A DNA stretch of 64,000 bases from Pelagibacteraceae bacterium AG-426-E17 (GTDB lineage Bacteria > Pseudomonadota > Alphaproteobacteria > Pelagibacterales > Pelagibacteraceae): positions 232,001 through 296,000 of the forward strand of contig QCNP01000001.1 in assembly GCA_003210095.1 (NCBI GenBank). Reading direction: 5' to 3'. Position 1 is the first letter of the stretch, and every line of letters starts with the position of its first letter. The notes beneath the pieces are model-generated. The model saw only the letters and a program-made list of their open reading frames with translations. It made no database searches and had not been told where the DNA came from. The position numbers and the translations under genes were made by a program. Below, in pieces: positions 48,237 through 60,390 of this stretch.

Positions 48237-50195
48237 TTAATTGAAGTTTATTGGATCAACATCAACTGAAAGTTTTATTTGGGAAGGTAGTTTAAAATTT
48301 TTTATAATATTGAGTATCTGTCTTTGAATATTTATATTTTTATTAGATCTAATAAGTATTCTATTTCTAAATTTGCCTCTAATTTTATAAATTGGTGCAT
48401 TTACAGGTCCTAATATGTTTCCCTCTGTTTTTTTTTTTAGTAGTGTTACAAGATCAAAAGAAATTTTTTCTGACATTTGGGCATCTTTACAACTTATTAT
48501 AATTGATACAAATCTCTCAAAAGGTGGTAGTTTAAATTTTTTTCTAATTTCAAGCTCTTTTTCTAAAAATATGTATGGGTCAGGGTTTATAATGTAGGAA
48601 ATCATATTATTTTTTTTGTTAATTGTTTGAAAATATACTTTTGATGGCTTGCCCTCTCTTCCAGCACGCCCTGACAATTGATGATACAACTGTACAGTTT
48701 TTTCTAGACTTCTTATATCAAAACCTCTCGAGGCAAAATCTATATCTAATATTACTATGCAGTTTAAATTTGGGAAATGAAAACCTTTTGATATTAATTG
48801 GGTTCCGACTAAAATTTTAATTTCATTATCAATAATTTTTTGTAATTCTTTTTGTGAATTTTTTTTGTTAATTGTGTCACTTGAAAAAATTGCAGTTTTT
48901 TTTTCAGGAAAATTTTTTTTAACCTCTTCTAATATTTTTTCAACACCTAGACCACCAAATATAAATTCACATTTTTCATTGTCTACTTTGCAAATTTCTG
49001 TTAACTCTTTTTTATAACCGCAATAGTGGCATAGAAACTTATTTATTTTTTTGTGGTAAACAAGATTAATAGAACACTTTGAACAAGTGTAGTTTTTTAA
49101 ACATTTTTTACAAATAACAAAAGGAGAATATCCTCTACGATTAACAAAGAATAATACCTGGTCATTCTGTTTTAGATGATTTTTTACCTTACTAATTACT
49201 TTTTCGCATAGTAAGCTATTTTTATTTTTTTTTTCTGTCTTTAAATCAATTAACTCGTATTCAGGTAAATTTGCATTCTTATATCTTTTAATTATTCGAT
49301 GAGAATAATACTTTCCTTTTATAATGTTATTGTAGGTTTCAATAGAAGGAACAGCTGAAATTAAGTTTATTGGAATATTTTCATAAAATGCTCTAGATAT
49401 AGCCATGTCCCTCGCATTATATGATACCCCCTCATCTTGTTTAAAAGATTGGTCATGTTCTTCGTCGACAATAATTATACCTAACTTTTCAAAAGGTAAA
49501 AAAAGAGATGATCTTGCACCAATTATAGCTTTTATTTTTCCACTACTTAAACCATTCCATATTTTCTTTTTATTTTTTGGTGTAACACCAGAATGCCAGA
49601 TAGCTGGTTTAAAGCCAAAAAAATCTATGAATTTTTTTTCAAATTCTCCTGTTAAACCTATTTCTGGTAGCAAAATAATAGCTTGTTTATTTTGTTTAAT
49701 CTTATCTTTAACAAGATTGAAATAAACTAGTGTTTTACCTGAGCCAGTAGTTCCTTGCAGTACATTAACACAAAATTCATTATTTTTTTTTGACAGGTTT
49801 GTAAAACATTTAAATTGCTCATCATTTAATTTATAATTAGATTTTTTTATTATTGGGTTATACTCTACTAAATTAATGTCACTTTTATTTTCTATAGCCT
49901 GATTACTGAGCAAATGAAGCTTTAAAGTCATTCCCTTTGGAACTATGTTATATTTTGAAAACCAATTTAAGAAATCTATGGTTGTTTTTTTTAATGGAGC
50001 AACATCTAATTTCCTCGATATTTTCCTCAGTTGAAATTTTTTTGATTTATCTTGTTCAAATTCATTCCAAACAACACCGTTAATTTTTTTTTTCCCAAAT
50101 GGAACTTCTACATAATCACCAACATTTAAATTAATATCTGAGCTATAAGTAAATGGATGATCAAATATACTTGGGATAAGAACTGGAAACTTCAT
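48237..50195 (-). CDS. priA: Primosomal replication protein PriA (helicase)
   Basis: A 652-residue 3'-5' helicase restarting stalled replication forks. The N-terminal 3' DNA-binding domain (residues 1-100: PFTYSSDINLNVGDYVEVPFGKKKINGVVW) leads to helicase domain 1 with Walker A LQGTTGSGKTLVYF and IIIVDEEHDQSFKQ. A zinc-binding insert follows (CKKCLKNYTCSKC, CHYCGYKKE, plus later Cys), then GTQLISKGFHFPNL and QLSGRAGREGKPSKV in domain 2. It is shorter than E. coli PriA (732). It lies between lpd and the atp operon, an arrangement seen in other alphaproteobacteria where priA precedes atpH. Confidence 0.95.
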   Translation of the reverse strand: MKFPVLIPSIFDHPFTYSSDINLNVGDYVEVPFGKKKINGVVWNEFEQDKSKKFQLRKISRKLDVAPLKKTTIDFLNWFSKYNIVPKGMTLKLHLLSNQAIENKSDINLVEYNPIIKKSNYKLNDEQFKCFTNLSKKNNEFCVNVLQGTTGSGKTLVYFNLVKDKIKQNKQAIILLPEIGLTGEFEKKFIDFFGFKPAIWHSGVTPKNKKKIWNGLSSGKIKAIIGARSSLFLPFEKLGIIIVDEEHDQSFKQDEGVSYNARDMAISRAFYENIPINLISAVPSIETYNNIIKGKYYSHRIIKRYKNANLPEYELIDLKTEKKNKNSLLCEKVISKVKNHLKQNDQVLFFVNRRGYSPFVICKKCLKNYTCSKCSINLVYHKKINKFLCHYCGYKKELTEICKVDNEKCEFIFGGLGVEKILEEVKKNFPEKKTAIFSSDTINKKNSQKELQKIIDNEIKILVGTQLISKGFHFPNLNCIVILDIDFASRGFDIRSLEKTVQLYHQLSGRAGREGKPSKVYFQTINKKNNMISYIINPDPYIFLEKELEIRKKFKLPPFERFVSIIISCKDAQMSEKISFDLVTLLKKKTEGNILGPVNAPIYKIRGKFRNRILIRSNKNINIQRQILNIIKNFKLPSQIKLSVDVDPINFN

Positions 50196-50213
50196 TTGTA
50201 ATACAAATATATA

Positions 50214-51614
50214 CTACGAATGAATCTGTCTTTTATCTACTGATAATGCAGCTTCTTTGATTGCCTCAGAAAAAGTAGGATGAGCATGGCAAGTCCTTGC
50301 TATATCCTCAGAACTTGCACCAAATTCCATTGCAACTGCCATTTCAGCAATCATTTCACCAGCATGGGGACCAATAATATGAACTCCTAAAACTTTATCA
50401 GTTGAATTATCAGCCAAAATTTTTACAAAACCCTCTGGTTCATCAATTGCCTTAGCTCTAGAATTTGCCATGAACGGAAATTTTCCAATTTTATAACTGG
50501 TATTTTGTTCTTTCAATTGTTCCTCTGTTTTACCAATTGTAGCAACTTCAGGAGAGGTGTAAATTACTCCAGGGATTAAATCATAATTTACGTGCCCAGA
50601 TTGGCCAGCAATAATTTCTGCAACTGCTATACCTTCTTCTTCAGCTTTATGAGCCAGCATTGGTCCTTGAATTACATCACCTATAGCAAAAATATTTTTC
50701 TTGTCTGTTCTAAAATTTTTGTCAACTTTTATCCTGCCTTTTTCATCAGTTTTTAAGTTTATTTTTTTTAGGTCTAAATTATTGGTAAAAGCTTTTCTTC
50801 CTATTGAAATTAAAGCAACATCACAAAGGTGTGTATTTTTTTCTCCTTTGTTGTTAGAGGTTTCTATCTCTATATTTTCGTTTTTTTTTGTAATTTTTTC
50901 TACTTTTGTGCTCATATGAAATTTTATATTTTGTTTTTTTAGAATTTTCATAAACTCATTTGAGATTTCCTTATCCATACCAGGTGTTATATGATCTAAA
51001 AATTCTATTACATGAACCTCAGAACCTAATCTTGACCAAACAGAGCCCATCTCCAGTCCAATATATCCACCACCGATCACAATCAATTTTTTAGGAACTT
51101 TCTTTAAGGAAAGCGCACCAGTTGAAGATACGATTTTTTCCTCATCAAAATTAATATTTTGCATTTTAGAAGGTTCCGAACCTGTAGCTATAATTATATT
51201 ATCCCCATCTATTTCTATTTCTTTACCATCAGAACTTTTTATTTTTATTTTTTTATCTGAAACAAAACTTCCAAAACCCTTAAAATACGAAACTTTATTT
51301 TTTTTAAATAAAAATTCTACACCCTTAGTCAGTACAGTTACTGCTTTATCTTTGTTTTTCATCATTTTATCAAGATTTAATTTGATATCACTTATCTCAA
51401 TTCCTACTTTTGAAAAGTTTTTTGCTTTTTGAAAATTTTCGGAGAGGTTTAATAGATTTTTTGAAGGGATACATCCTATGTTTAAACAAGTTCCACCTAA
51501 AGCACCTCTGTACTCTACGCATGCAGTTTTTTTTCCTAATTGAGCAAGTCTTATTGCACAAACATATCCACCTGGACCACCACCTATAACAATTGCATCA
51601 AATTTTTCAGACAT
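50214..51614 (-). CDS. lpd: Dihydrolipoyl dehydrogenase (E3)
   Basis: A 466-residue FAD enzyme reoxidising dihydrolipoamide. FAD-binding VIGGGPGGYVCAIRLAQLG, redox disulfide in GGTCLNIGCIPSKNLL, NAD-binding LIVIGGGYIGLEMGSVWSRLG, the second FAD site FAIGDVIQGPMLAHKAEEEG and the C-terminal base pair in HAHPTFSEAIKEA are all intact. It is placed four bases after sucB, so it is the E3 of the 2-oxoglutarate dehydrogenase complex and may also serve other 2-oxoacid dehydrogenases and the glycine cleavage system. Confidence 0.96.
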   Translation of the reverse strand: MSEKFDAIVIGGGPGGYVCAIRLAQLGKKTACVEYRGALGGTCLNIGCIPSKNLLNLSENFQKAKNFSKVGIEISDIKLNLDKMMKNKDKAVTVLTKGVEFLFKKNKVSYFKGFGSFVSDKKIKIKSSDGKEIEIDGDNIIIATGSEPSKMQNINFDEEKIVSSTGALSLKKVPKKLIVIGGGYIGLEMGSVWSRLGSEVHVIEFLDHITPGMDKEISNEFMKILKKQNIKFHMSTKVEKITKKNENIEIETSNNKGEKNTHLCDVALISIGRKAFTNNLDLKKINLKTDEKGRIKVDKNFRTDKKNIFAIGDVIQGPMLAHKAEEEGIAVAEIIAGQSGHVNYDLIPGVIYTSPEVATIGKTEEQLKEQNTSYKIGKFPFMANSRAKAIDEPEGFVKILADNSTDKVLGVHIIGPHAGEMIAEMAVAMEFGASSEDIARTCHAHPTFSEAIKEAALSVDKRQIHS

Positions 51615-51618
51615 AATT

Positions 51619-52965
51619 TTATAAATTTAAAAATAATCTTCTAGGATCCTCTAGGTTTTCTTTAACAGTTTTTAAAAATGAAACTGCTTCTTTACCATCT
51701 ATTATACGATGATCATAGGACAATGCTAAATACATAATTGGTCTAATTTTAATTTCATTATTAACAACAATTGGTCTGCTCACAATATTATGCATACCTA
51801 AAACACCCGATTGTGGTAAATTTAAAATTGGAGTAGATAACATTGATCCATAAACACCACCATTACTAATCGTAAATGTTCCTCCCTGTAAATCCTCGAT
51901 CGTAATTTTTCCGTCTTTAGCCTTATCAGATAAAGTCTTTATATTCATTTCTATATCTGCGAACGACATCTCATCTGCATTCTTGAGAACAGGAACTACC
52001 AATCCTTTATCTGTTCCAACTGCAAAGCTAATATTATAATAGTTTTTATAAATTATGTTCTCACCCTCTACTTCTGCATTTATTGCTGGATATAACTTTA
52101 GACCAACAACGCAAGCTTTAACAAAGAATGACATTATACCAAGTTTTATTTTAAATTTTTTTTGAAAATCATCTTGATTATTTTTTCTCATATCCATTAT
52201 ATGTGTCATATCTACTTCATTAAAAGTAGTGAGCATTGCAGCATTTTCTTGAGATTGTTTTAATCTTTTTGCAATTGTCATTCTTAATCTTGACATTTTA
52301 ATTTTTTCTTCTTCACCAAATTTTAATTTCCGTTCTGAAGGTGCTGGTTTAGCACCCATTAAACTTAACAAATCTCCTTTAAGAACCATTCCACCTTTAC
52401 CAGATCCTTTAACATCATTTATATTGAGATTATTCTCGCTAACCATCTTTCTAACAGCGGGAGACATAATTTTTTCCTTGCCTGTACTAACTTTTTTCTC
52501 ATGTTTTATTTCTTCAGTTAAAACAAGCACATCTTCCTCTATATTATTTTCGGATACTTGATCTTTAGTTTCATTTAGCTGTTTTTTTTGGGTGTCGGAC
52601 TCAATAATGTTATCAAAAAGTTTGGTATCTCTTTCATTATCAAGCTTTATTACATTGTCGATGTTATCTTTTGTCTGTTGTATTGTTGGTTTAATTTTTT
52701 CTATTTTTTCACTTTTAGAAACTGATTGACCTCCCATTATAGAGCCTAATGTTGCTCCAACTTCTACTGTAGATCCTGCCTCAAAATTTATCTCTCCTAA
52801 AACACCTCCAGATGGTGACGGTACTTCTAAATTTACTTTGTCGGTTTCTAACTCAACGATGGGTTCGTCTGCCTCAACACTATCGCCTTTGCTTTTAAGC
52901 CATTTTGCAACTGTAGCTTCTGTAATGCTCTCTCCAAGGACAGGAACAACTATTTTTTCTGACAT
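51619..52965 (-). CDS. sucB: 2-oxoglutarate dehydrogenase E2 (dihydrolipoamide succinyltransferase)
   Basis: A 448-residue E2. It has one lipoyl domain (residues 1-75, lipoylated Lys in [17 protein letters not shown]), a long flexible linker rich in Lys/Asp/Glu (about 80-170), a peripheral subunit-binding domain ([23 protein letters not shown]) and the catalytic core (residues 215-448) with the acyltransferase motif [32 protein letters not shown] is typical of succinyltransferases. It directly follows sucA without spacer. Confidence 0.96.
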   Translation of the reverse strand: MSEKIVVPVLGESITEATVAKWLKSKGDSVEADEPIVELETDKVNLEVPSPSGGVLGEINFEAGSTVEVGATLGSIMGGQSVSKSEKIEKIKPTIQQTKDNIDNVIKLDNERDTKLFDNIIESDTQKKQLNETKDQVSENNIEEDVLVLTEEIKHEKKVSTGKEKIMSPAVRKMVSENNLNINDVKGSGKGGMVLKGDLLSLMGAKPAPSERKLKFGEEEKIKMSRLRMTIAKRLKQSQENAAMLTTFNEVDMTHIMDMRKNNQDDFQKKFKIKLGIMSFFVKACVVGLKLYPAINAEVEGENIIYKNYYNISFAVGTDKGLVVPVLKNADEMSFADIEMNIKTLSDKAKDGKITIEDLQGGTFTISNGGVYGSMLSTPILNLPQSGVLGMHNIVSRPIVVNNEIKIRPIMYLALSYDHRIIDGKEAVSFLKTVKENLEDPRRLFLNL

Positions 52966-55833
52966 CTATTTAAATACTTTATCTAAAATTTCTTTTTGTT
53001 GTTTAGCATGTCTATTAGCATATCCAGTAGCAGGCGATGCTGCGGCTTTTCTGCCAATATATTCTATTTTCTTTTTAACTCCTAAATTATCTAAAGTCCA
53101 TTGAATATAATCTCTCACAGACGACCAAGCACCCATATTTTTAGGCTCTTCCTGACACCAGAAAAACTGTGAATTTGAGACATATGGTTTAATAGCTTTA
53201 ATTAAAGATTTTGCAGGGAAAGGGTATAGTTCCTCAATTCTAACGAAAATTACATCATCAACCTTATTTTTTTCCCTTGCCTCAAGTAAATCAAAATAAA
53301 TTTTACCTGAGCAAATAATAACCTTTCTAATTTTTTTAGATTTCTTAATTTTTAAAAATTTTGAATTTTTAATCAAAGCATGATCTTCAAGCACTCTATG
53401 AAAAGAATTAGATTTATTAAAGTCATCTAAATTTGAAATACAATATTTATGTCTTAACAAAGATTTAGGCGTCATTATAACCAATGGTTTTCTGAATTCC
53501 CTATGAATTTGTCTTCTTAACGCGTGAAAATAATTAGCAGGCGTTGTGCAATTCATAACTTGGATGTTTTCTTGGGCACATAATTGCAAAAAACGCTCTA
53601 ACCTTGCAGATGAATGTTCTGGTCCTTGACCTTCATATCCATGAGGTAAAAGCATAACGAGCCCTGATGCTCTTGACCATTTTCTCTCTCCTGATGCTAT
53701 AAATTGATCAATAACTACTTGTGCTCCATTTGCAAAATCTCCAAATTGTGCCTCCCATATAGTTAATGTTTCTGGTTCGACTAAACTATAACCGTATTCA
53801 AAACCTAGAACAGCCAACTCTGACAGAAGACTATCAACTATTTCATATTTTTTTTGTTTATTTGAAATATTATTTAGAGGTATGTATCTTGAATTGTCAT
53901 TTTGATTTCTAATAACCGAGTGTCTTTGACTAAATGTACCCCTTCCTGAGTCTTGACCTACCAGCCGAACAGGAAAGCCTTCCTCGAGCAGAGTACCAAA
54001 AGCTAGGCTTTCTGCTGTTGACCAATCAATATTTTTACCTTCTATTACTGTTTTTGCTCTTTGAGAAAAAACTCTTTCGATTGTTTTATGAGCAAACATT
54101 TTTGAAGGTATTGAGTTTATTTTTTCTGATATTTTTTTAATTTTGTCATTGTTTACTCCCGTTACTCCTTTTTTATCTTTACCTTTAGTTGGTTGATATC
54201 TTGACCATGTTCCTTCAAACCAATTTAATTTTGGTTTATAATCTTTTGCAGTTTTAAACTGATTTTCCAAAAGTTGTTTAAAATCTGTATTCATTTTATT
54301 AAACTCGCTTTCAGATAAAGTTCCCTCCTGAACCAGTTTTTTACCATAAATATTTAGTGTAGTTGGGTGAGCCCTAATTTTTTTATACATTAATGGCTGG
54401 GTGAATGAAGGTTCATCTCCTTCATTATGGCCAAATCGCCTATAGCAAATCATATCTATTACGACATCTTTATTAAATTTTTGCCTAAATTCTATAGCGA
54501 TTTTTGCACAATGAACAACAGACTCTGGATCGTCTCCATTACAATGTAAAATCGGTGACTCCACAACTTTTCCTAAATCAGAAGGATATGGACTTGATCT
54601 TGCAAACCTTGGGCTGGTTGTAAATCCAATTTGGTTGTTTACGATTATGTGAATGGTTCCTCCGGTATTATGTCCTTTGAGACCTGACATAGCAAAACAT
54701 TCTGCTACTACACCTTGTCCAGCAAACGCAGCATCTCCATGAATTAGAACCGGTATTACTTTTTTTCTTTCTTCGTCCTTATGAAAAAATTGTTTTGCTC
54801 TAGTTTGGCCGAGGACTATGGGATTGACTGCCTCTAAATGTGATGGGTTATCAGTCAAACTCACGTGAACAGAATTTCCATCGAATTCTCTATCTGAAGA
54901 TGCCCCTAAATGATATTTTACATCACCTGTAGAGTCATCATGTGTAGCTGAAAATTCACCTGCAAATTCATTAAAAATTCTTTTATAAGACTTTTGTAAA
55001 ACATTTGCTAAAACATTTAATCTTCCTCTATGAGGCATTCCAATTTTAATTTCTTTTGCACCTAACTGACCTCCTCGTTTAATTATTTGTTCTAAAGATG
55101 GTATTAAGGACTCGCCACCATCTAGACCAAATCTTTTAGTTCCAACATATTTTTTTGCCAAAAATTTTTCAAATCCTTCTGCTTGGATTATTTTATTCAA
55201 AATTGCTATTTTTCCATTTCTAGTAAAATTCAATTGATTTTCTTTTTTTTCCATCCTTTCTCTGAACCAGACTTTTTCAGCTGGATCTGTAATATGCATA
55301 AATTCTGCACCAATTGTTGAGCAATAGATTTTTTTTAAATTATTTGTTATTTCTTTAATTGTTGCATGTCCTATATCCATATAGTTATCTAAGAAAATTT
55401 TCCTATCAAGATCATCTGCAGTAAAACCATGATCTTTTGGATGTAAATCATGTAAGTACTCTCTTTTCATTAAACCTAAAGGGTCTAAATTTGCAATCAA
55501 ATGACCTCTTGTTCTGTAAGCTCTTATTAGCGTTATAGCTCTTATAGAGTCTGAAACTTTTTTATCTGCATTAAAATTTTCTGTAGGGTCATTATTTTTA
55601 TAGTTTAAATTATTTCTATTAATTTTTATTTTTTTAGGACTCCAATTTGGTCCTTGAATTTCTTTGGAAATGACTTCTAAATCTTCATTAAGACTTTCAA
55701 AATAGCTCCTCCAACTTTGAGGTAAATTTGGATCTCCCTCTATAAATTTTATATACATTTTTTCAATAAATCCGCTGTTGGATTTATTTAAAAAAGTTGC
55801 ATTTTTATTATCTAAGTTATTTGAGGAACTCAT
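52966..55833 (-). CDS. sucA: 2-oxoglutarate dehydrogenase E1
   Basis: A 955-residue thiamine-diphosphate enzyme decarboxylating 2-oxoglutarate. The N-terminal FIEKMYIKFIEGDPNLPQSWRSYF segment binds E2/E3. RAYRTRGHLIANLDPLGL, MPHRGRLNVLANVL, HLGASSDREF, LHIHGDAAFAGQG-type VLIHGDAAFAGQGVVAECF, NNQIGFTTSPRFARSSPYPSD and VIDMICYRRFGHNEGDEPSFTQPLMY show the ThDP domain. QDSGRGTFSQRHSV, PHGYEGQGPEHSSARLERFLQL and the C-terminal WCQEEPKNMGAW complete it. It begins 35 bases after sucD. Confidence 0.97.
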   Translation of the reverse strand: MSSSNNLDNKNATFLNKSNSGFIEKMYIKFIEGDPNLPQSWRSYFESLNEDLEVISKEIQGPNWSPKKIKINRNNLNYKNNDPTENFNADKKVSDSIRAITLIRAYRTRGHLIANLDPLGLMKREYLHDLHPKDHGFTADDLDRKIFLDNYMDIGHATIKEITNNLKKIYCSTIGAEFMHITDPAEKVWFRERMEKKENQLNFTRNGKIAILNKIIQAEGFEKFLAKKYVGTKRFGLDGGESLIPSLEQIIKRGGQLGAKEIKIGMPHRGRLNVLANVLQKSYKRIFNEFAGEFSATHDDSTGDVKYHLGASSDREFDGNSVHVSLTDNPSHLEAVNPIVLGQTRAKQFFHKDEERKKVIPVLIHGDAAFAGQGVVAECFAMSGLKGHNTGGTIHIIVNNQIGFTTSPRFARSSPYPSDLGKVVESPILHCNGDDPESVVHCAKIAIEFRQKFNKDVVIDMICYRRFGHNEGDEPSFTQPLMYKKIRAHPTTLNIYGKKLVQEGTLSESEFNKMNTDFKQLLENQFKTAKDYKPKLNWFEGTWSRYQPTKGKDKKGVTGVNNDKIKKISEKINSIPSKMFAHKTIERVFSQRAKTVIEGKNIDWSTAESLAFGTLLEEGFPVRLVGQDSGRGTFSQRHSVIRNQNDNSRYIPLNNISNKQKKYEIVDSLLSELAVLGFEYGYSLVEPETLTIWEAQFGDFANGAQVVIDQFIASGERKWSRASGLVMLLPHGYEGQGPEHSSARLERFLQLCAQENIQVMNCTTPANYFHALRRQIHREFRKPLVIMTPKSLLRHKYCISNLDDFNKSNSFHRVLEDHALIKNSKFLKIKKSKKIRKVIICSGKIYFDLLEAREKNKVDDVIFVRIEELYPFPAKSLIKAIKPYVSNSQFFWCQEEPKNMGAWSSVRDYIQWTLDNLGVKKKIEYIGRKAAASPATGYANRHAKQQKEILDKVFK

Positions 55834-55868
55834 TTATATTTACTATTTATAATACAAAGTTCCTTTAT

Positions 55869-56744
55869 TTAAAGAGACAATTTATCTACAAGTGTTTTGC
55901 CCAACTCGGCAGGAGAATTAGCTATCGTAATGCCTGCTTTTTCCATAGTTTCTATTTTGTCTTTTGCGCTACCTTTGCCTCCAGAAATTATTGCTCCAGC
56001 ATGCCCCATTCTTCTACCGGGTGGGGCTGTAACTCCTGCAATAAATCCAACCATAGGCTTTTTGATAGAATGACTTTTTATAAATTCTGCAGCTTCTTCC
56101 TCTGCAGAACCACCGATTTCCCCAATCATTAGTATAGATTTTGTATCATTGTCTTTTAAAAAAAGATCAAGACAATCAATAAAATTTGTTCCATTAATTG
56201 GATCGCCTCCAATACCTATGCAAGTCGATTGACCTAGTCCATTTTCAGAAGTTTGAGCAACAGCTTCATAAGTTAATGTTCCTGATCTTGAGACTATTCC
56301 AACTGTTCCTTTTTTATGAATATTTCCTGGCATTATTCCAATTTTACATTCATCAGGTGTAATAATACCTGGGCAGTTAGGACCAATCAATCTTGATTTA
56401 GATTTTGATAATTTTTGTTTAACTTTTAACATGTCTAATATTGGTATCCCTTCAGTGATACAAACAATCAATTCTATAGATGCATCTAATGCTTCAATTA
56501 TTGCAGCAGCAGCAAACTTTGCTGGGACATAAATCATTGAAGCATTCGCGCCAGTTTTATCTTTAGCTTCTTTAACAGTATTAAAGACTGGTCTACCCAA
56601 ATGTTCTTGGCCTCCTTTTTTGGGAGTTACGCCACCAACAAGATTAGTTCCATACTTAATAGCTTGTTCAGAGTGAAATGTGCCATGGGATCCTGTAAAT
56701 CCTTGGCAAATTACTTTAGTTTCTTTATTTACTAAAATAGACAT
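55869..56744 (-). CDS. sucD: Succinyl-CoA synthetase alpha subunit
   Basis: A 291-residue subunit binding CoA and carrying the phosphohistidine. [17 protein letters not shown] and [17 protein letters not shown] form the CoA domain; [21 protein letters not shown] and the phospho-His in [18 protein letters not shown] are diagnostic. With SucC it makes ATP (or GTP) from succinyl-CoA. The start overlaps the sucC stop by one base. Confidence 0.97.
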   Translation of the reverse strand: MSILVNKETKVICQGFTGSHGTFHSEQAIKYGTNLVGGVTPKKGGQEHLGRPVFNTVKEAKDKTGANASMIYVPAKFAAAAIIEALDASIELIVCITEGIPILDMLKVKQKLSKSKSRLIGPNCPGIITPDECKIGIMPGNIHKKGTVGIVSRSGTLTYEAVAQTSENGLGQSTCIGIGGDPINGTNFIDCLDLFLKDNDTKSILMIGEIGGSAEEEAAEFIKSHSIKKPMVGFIAGVTAPPGRRMGHAGAIISGGKGSAKDKIETMEKAGITIANSPAELGKTLVDKLSL

Positions 56745-57903
56745 TATTTTATTGCTTTTACAATTTTGCTAGCCGCATCTGACAAATCTGATGCAGAAAT
56801 TATTTTTAACCCTGAGTTATCTAAAATTAGTTTACCTTCTTTATAGTTTGTTCCAGCTAATCTAACTACAAGTGGTACATTTATATTAATTTCTTTTGCT
56901 GCCTCAACAACTCCTTGAGCAAGAATATCACATCTCATAATTCCTCCAAAAATATTTATTAGTATTCCTTTAACATTTGGATCTGAAAGTATAATTTTAA
57001 AGGCTGCAGAAACTTTTTCTTTTGAGGCTCCACCACCCACATCTAAAAAATTTGCTGGCTCTTGCCCAAACAATTTAATTATATCCATGGTTGCCATTGC
57101 TAATCCTGCTCCATTTACCATACAGCCAATTGATCCATCTAATTTAATATAGGCTAAATCATGTTTGCTTGCTTCAATTTCTGATGGATCTTCCTCATTT
57201 AAATCCCTTAGGCTTTGAATCTCTGGTTGCCTAAAAATTGAATTATCATCAAAATTCATTTTTGCATCTAAACAGATTAGATTATCATCTTCAGTTAATA
57301 TTAAAGGATTTATTTCAACTAAGTTTGCATCAGTAGATACAAACATTTTATAAATTGATCTAATTAGATTTATTCCTTGTAACGCTGTATTGTCTTTTAG
57401 ATTAAAAATTTTGATAATTTTTTTGCAACTTTCATCATCAATATCCTCGAGATAATCTACTTTAGTCGTAATTATTTTTTCAGGACTCTTTTTAGCTACT
57501 TCTTCAATGTCCATTCCTCCTTGATCACTAGAAATAAATGCAATTTTTGAACTTGCTCTATCAATAAGACAAGACAAATAAAATTCTTTCTTAATTTTCG
57601 ACGACTCTTCAATATAAAGTCTTTTTACTTCTTTGCCATTTGGACCAGTCTGGTGAGTAATAAGAGTTTTACCCAACATCTCTTTTGCAGCATCAGTTAA
57701 TTCCTCAATATTATTCAATATTTTGACTCCTCCAGCTTTACCTCTACCTCCAGCGTGTATCTGTGCTTTTAAAACATATTTTTCAGTCTTAATCTTTTTT
57801 GCTTTTTCAATTAACTCGTTTACTGTGAAAGCAAAATCACCTTTTGGAACACTTGCACCGTATTTTTTTAAAATTTGTTTTGCTTGATGTTCGTGAATAT
57901 TCA

Positions 57904-57904
<1 letters not shown>
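56744..57904 (-). CDS. sucC: Succinyl-CoA synthetase beta subunit
   Basis: A 386-residue ATP-grasp subunit. [20 protein letters not shown] is the family N-terminus; [16 protein letters not shown] binds nucleotide phosphates, [12 protein letters not shown] holds Mg ligands, and [41 protein letters not shown] interacts with the alpha subunit. The start overlaps the mdh stop by one base (TAATG type), giving mdh-sucC-sucD coupling as in many alphaproteobacteria. Confidence 0.97.
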
Positions 57905-58872
<968 letters not shown>

Positions 58873-60366
58873 CTATTTCATTGTTGGCATTATAAACTCT
58901 GGGTTTGATCTAACACCTGAAGGCCACCTTAATGTAATAGTTTTTAATTTCGTATAAAATCTTACACCCTCAGGTCCATGCATGTGTTGATCTCCAAAAA
59001 GTGATCTTTTCCACCCACCAAAACTGTGGAATGCAACTGGTACAGGTATAGGTATATTTATACCAACCATGCCAACTTTGATTTTGCTTGCAAAAGTTCT
59101 TCCAACATCACCATCACGTGTGTAAATACTTGTTCCATTACCAAATTCATGTTCATTAATTAAATTAATTGCCTCATTAAAATCTTTTGCTCTTACAACT
59201 GATAAAACTGGACCGAAGATCTCTTCTTTGTAAATTCTCATATCTTTACTCACATGATCAAATAAACATCCTCCAATAAAAAATCCTTTTTCATAACCTT
59301 GTAACTTTATATTTCTGCCATCTACAACTAACTTAGCGCCCTCTTTCACACCTAAATCTACATATCCTTTCACTTTTTCAAGATGTTCTTTTGTAACTAA
59401 AGGGCCCATCTCTGAACTTTTATCCATTCCAGGACCAACTTTTAAAGTCTCAACTTTTTTTGATAGTTTTCCAATTAATTCATCACCAATTTTTCCAACA
59501 GCTACTGCTACTGATTGGGCCATGCATCTTTCTCCTGCGGATCCGTATGCTGCTCCCATTAATCCATTAACAGCTTGATCTAAATCACAGTCAGGCATAA
59601 CAACACAATGATTTTTTGCACCTCCTAAAGCTTGTACCCTTTTTTCATTTTTTGCAGCATTTTCGTAAATATATTTTGCTATTGGAGTCGATCCAACAAA
59701 ACTTACTGCTTGAATTTTTTTATTTGTTAAAATTGCATCAACTACCTCTTTATCTCCATTGACAACATTAAGAACTCCATCAGGTAAACCAGCCTCTGAA
59801 AAAAGCTCTGCTAACTTTATTGAACATGAAGGATCTTTCTCTGACGGTTTTAAAATAAATGTATTTCCACATGCGATAGCCATTGGAAACATCCACATTG
59901 GTACCATAGCTGGAAAATTAAATGGGGTTATACCTGCACAAACACCAAGTGGCTGTCTAATTGACCAACTGTCAATCTCAGTACCAACATTTTCTGTAAA
60001 TTCACCTTTTAACATTTGAGGTATGCCACAGGCAAACTCAACTATCTCTAAACCTCTTGTCAGTGAGCCTTTCGCATCCTCATAAACCTTACCGTGTTCA
60101 GAAACAATTAATTTTGTTAGCTCATCTGAATTTTTTTCTATCAATTCTTTAAATTTAAACATGACTCTTGCCCTTTGTATTGGTGGTTTTAGAGACCATG
60201 TTTCAAAAGCTTTTGATGCTATATCAACTGCTTGGTCTAAGTCATTTTTTGTTCCAAGTGAGACTTCGCTTTCTTGTGATCCTGTTGCGGGATTAAAAAC
60301 TTTTCCACTTCTTTTGGACGAACCAGGAAAAATTTTACCATTTACGTAATGTTGTATTAAATTCAT
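58873..60366 (-). CDS. mmsA: CoA-acylating methylmalonate-semialdehyde dehydrogenase
   Basis: A 497-residue aldehyde dehydrogenase of valine, thymine and inositol catabolism, releasing propionyl-CoA (or acetyl-CoA from malonate semialdehyde). The N-terminus (HYVNGKIFPGSSKRSGKVFNP) and RQPLGVCAGITPFNFPAMVPMWMFP are MmsA-type. LGGAKNHCVVMPDCDLDQA and the nucleophile Cys in GSAGERCMAQSVAV are intact. EEIFGPVLSVVRA and the final SLFGDQHMHGPEGVRFYT close it. I chose the ATG at 60366 rather than a TTG six bases earlier. Its place between sdhB and mdh, inside the TCA block, is notable. Confidence 0.93.
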   Translation of the reverse strand: MNLIQHYVNGKIFPGSSKRSGKVFNPATGSQESEVSLGTKNDLDQAVDIASKAFETWSLKPPIQRARVMFKFKELIEKNSDELTKLIVSEHGKVYEDAKGSLTRGLEIVEFACGIPQMLKGEFTENVGTEIDSWSIRQPLGVCAGITPFNFPAMVPMWMFPMAIACGNTFILKPSEKDPSCSIKLAELFSEAGLPDGVLNVVNGDKEVVDAILTNKKIQAVSFVGSTPIAKYIYENAAKNEKRVQALGGAKNHCVVMPDCDLDQAVNGLMGAAYGSAGERCMAQSVAVAVGKIGDELIGKLSKKVETLKVGPGMDKSSEMGPLVTKEHLEKVKGYVDLGVKEGAKLVVDGRNIKLQGYEKGFFIGGCLFDHVSKDMRIYKEEIFGPVLSVVRAKDFNEAINLINEHEFGNGTSIYTRDGDVGRTFASKIKVGMVGINIPIPVPVAFHSFGGWKRSLFGDQHMHGPEGVRFYTKLKTITLRWPSGVRSNPEFIMPTMK

Positions 60367-60390
60367 TGGCAAAATTATTTAATTAACTAA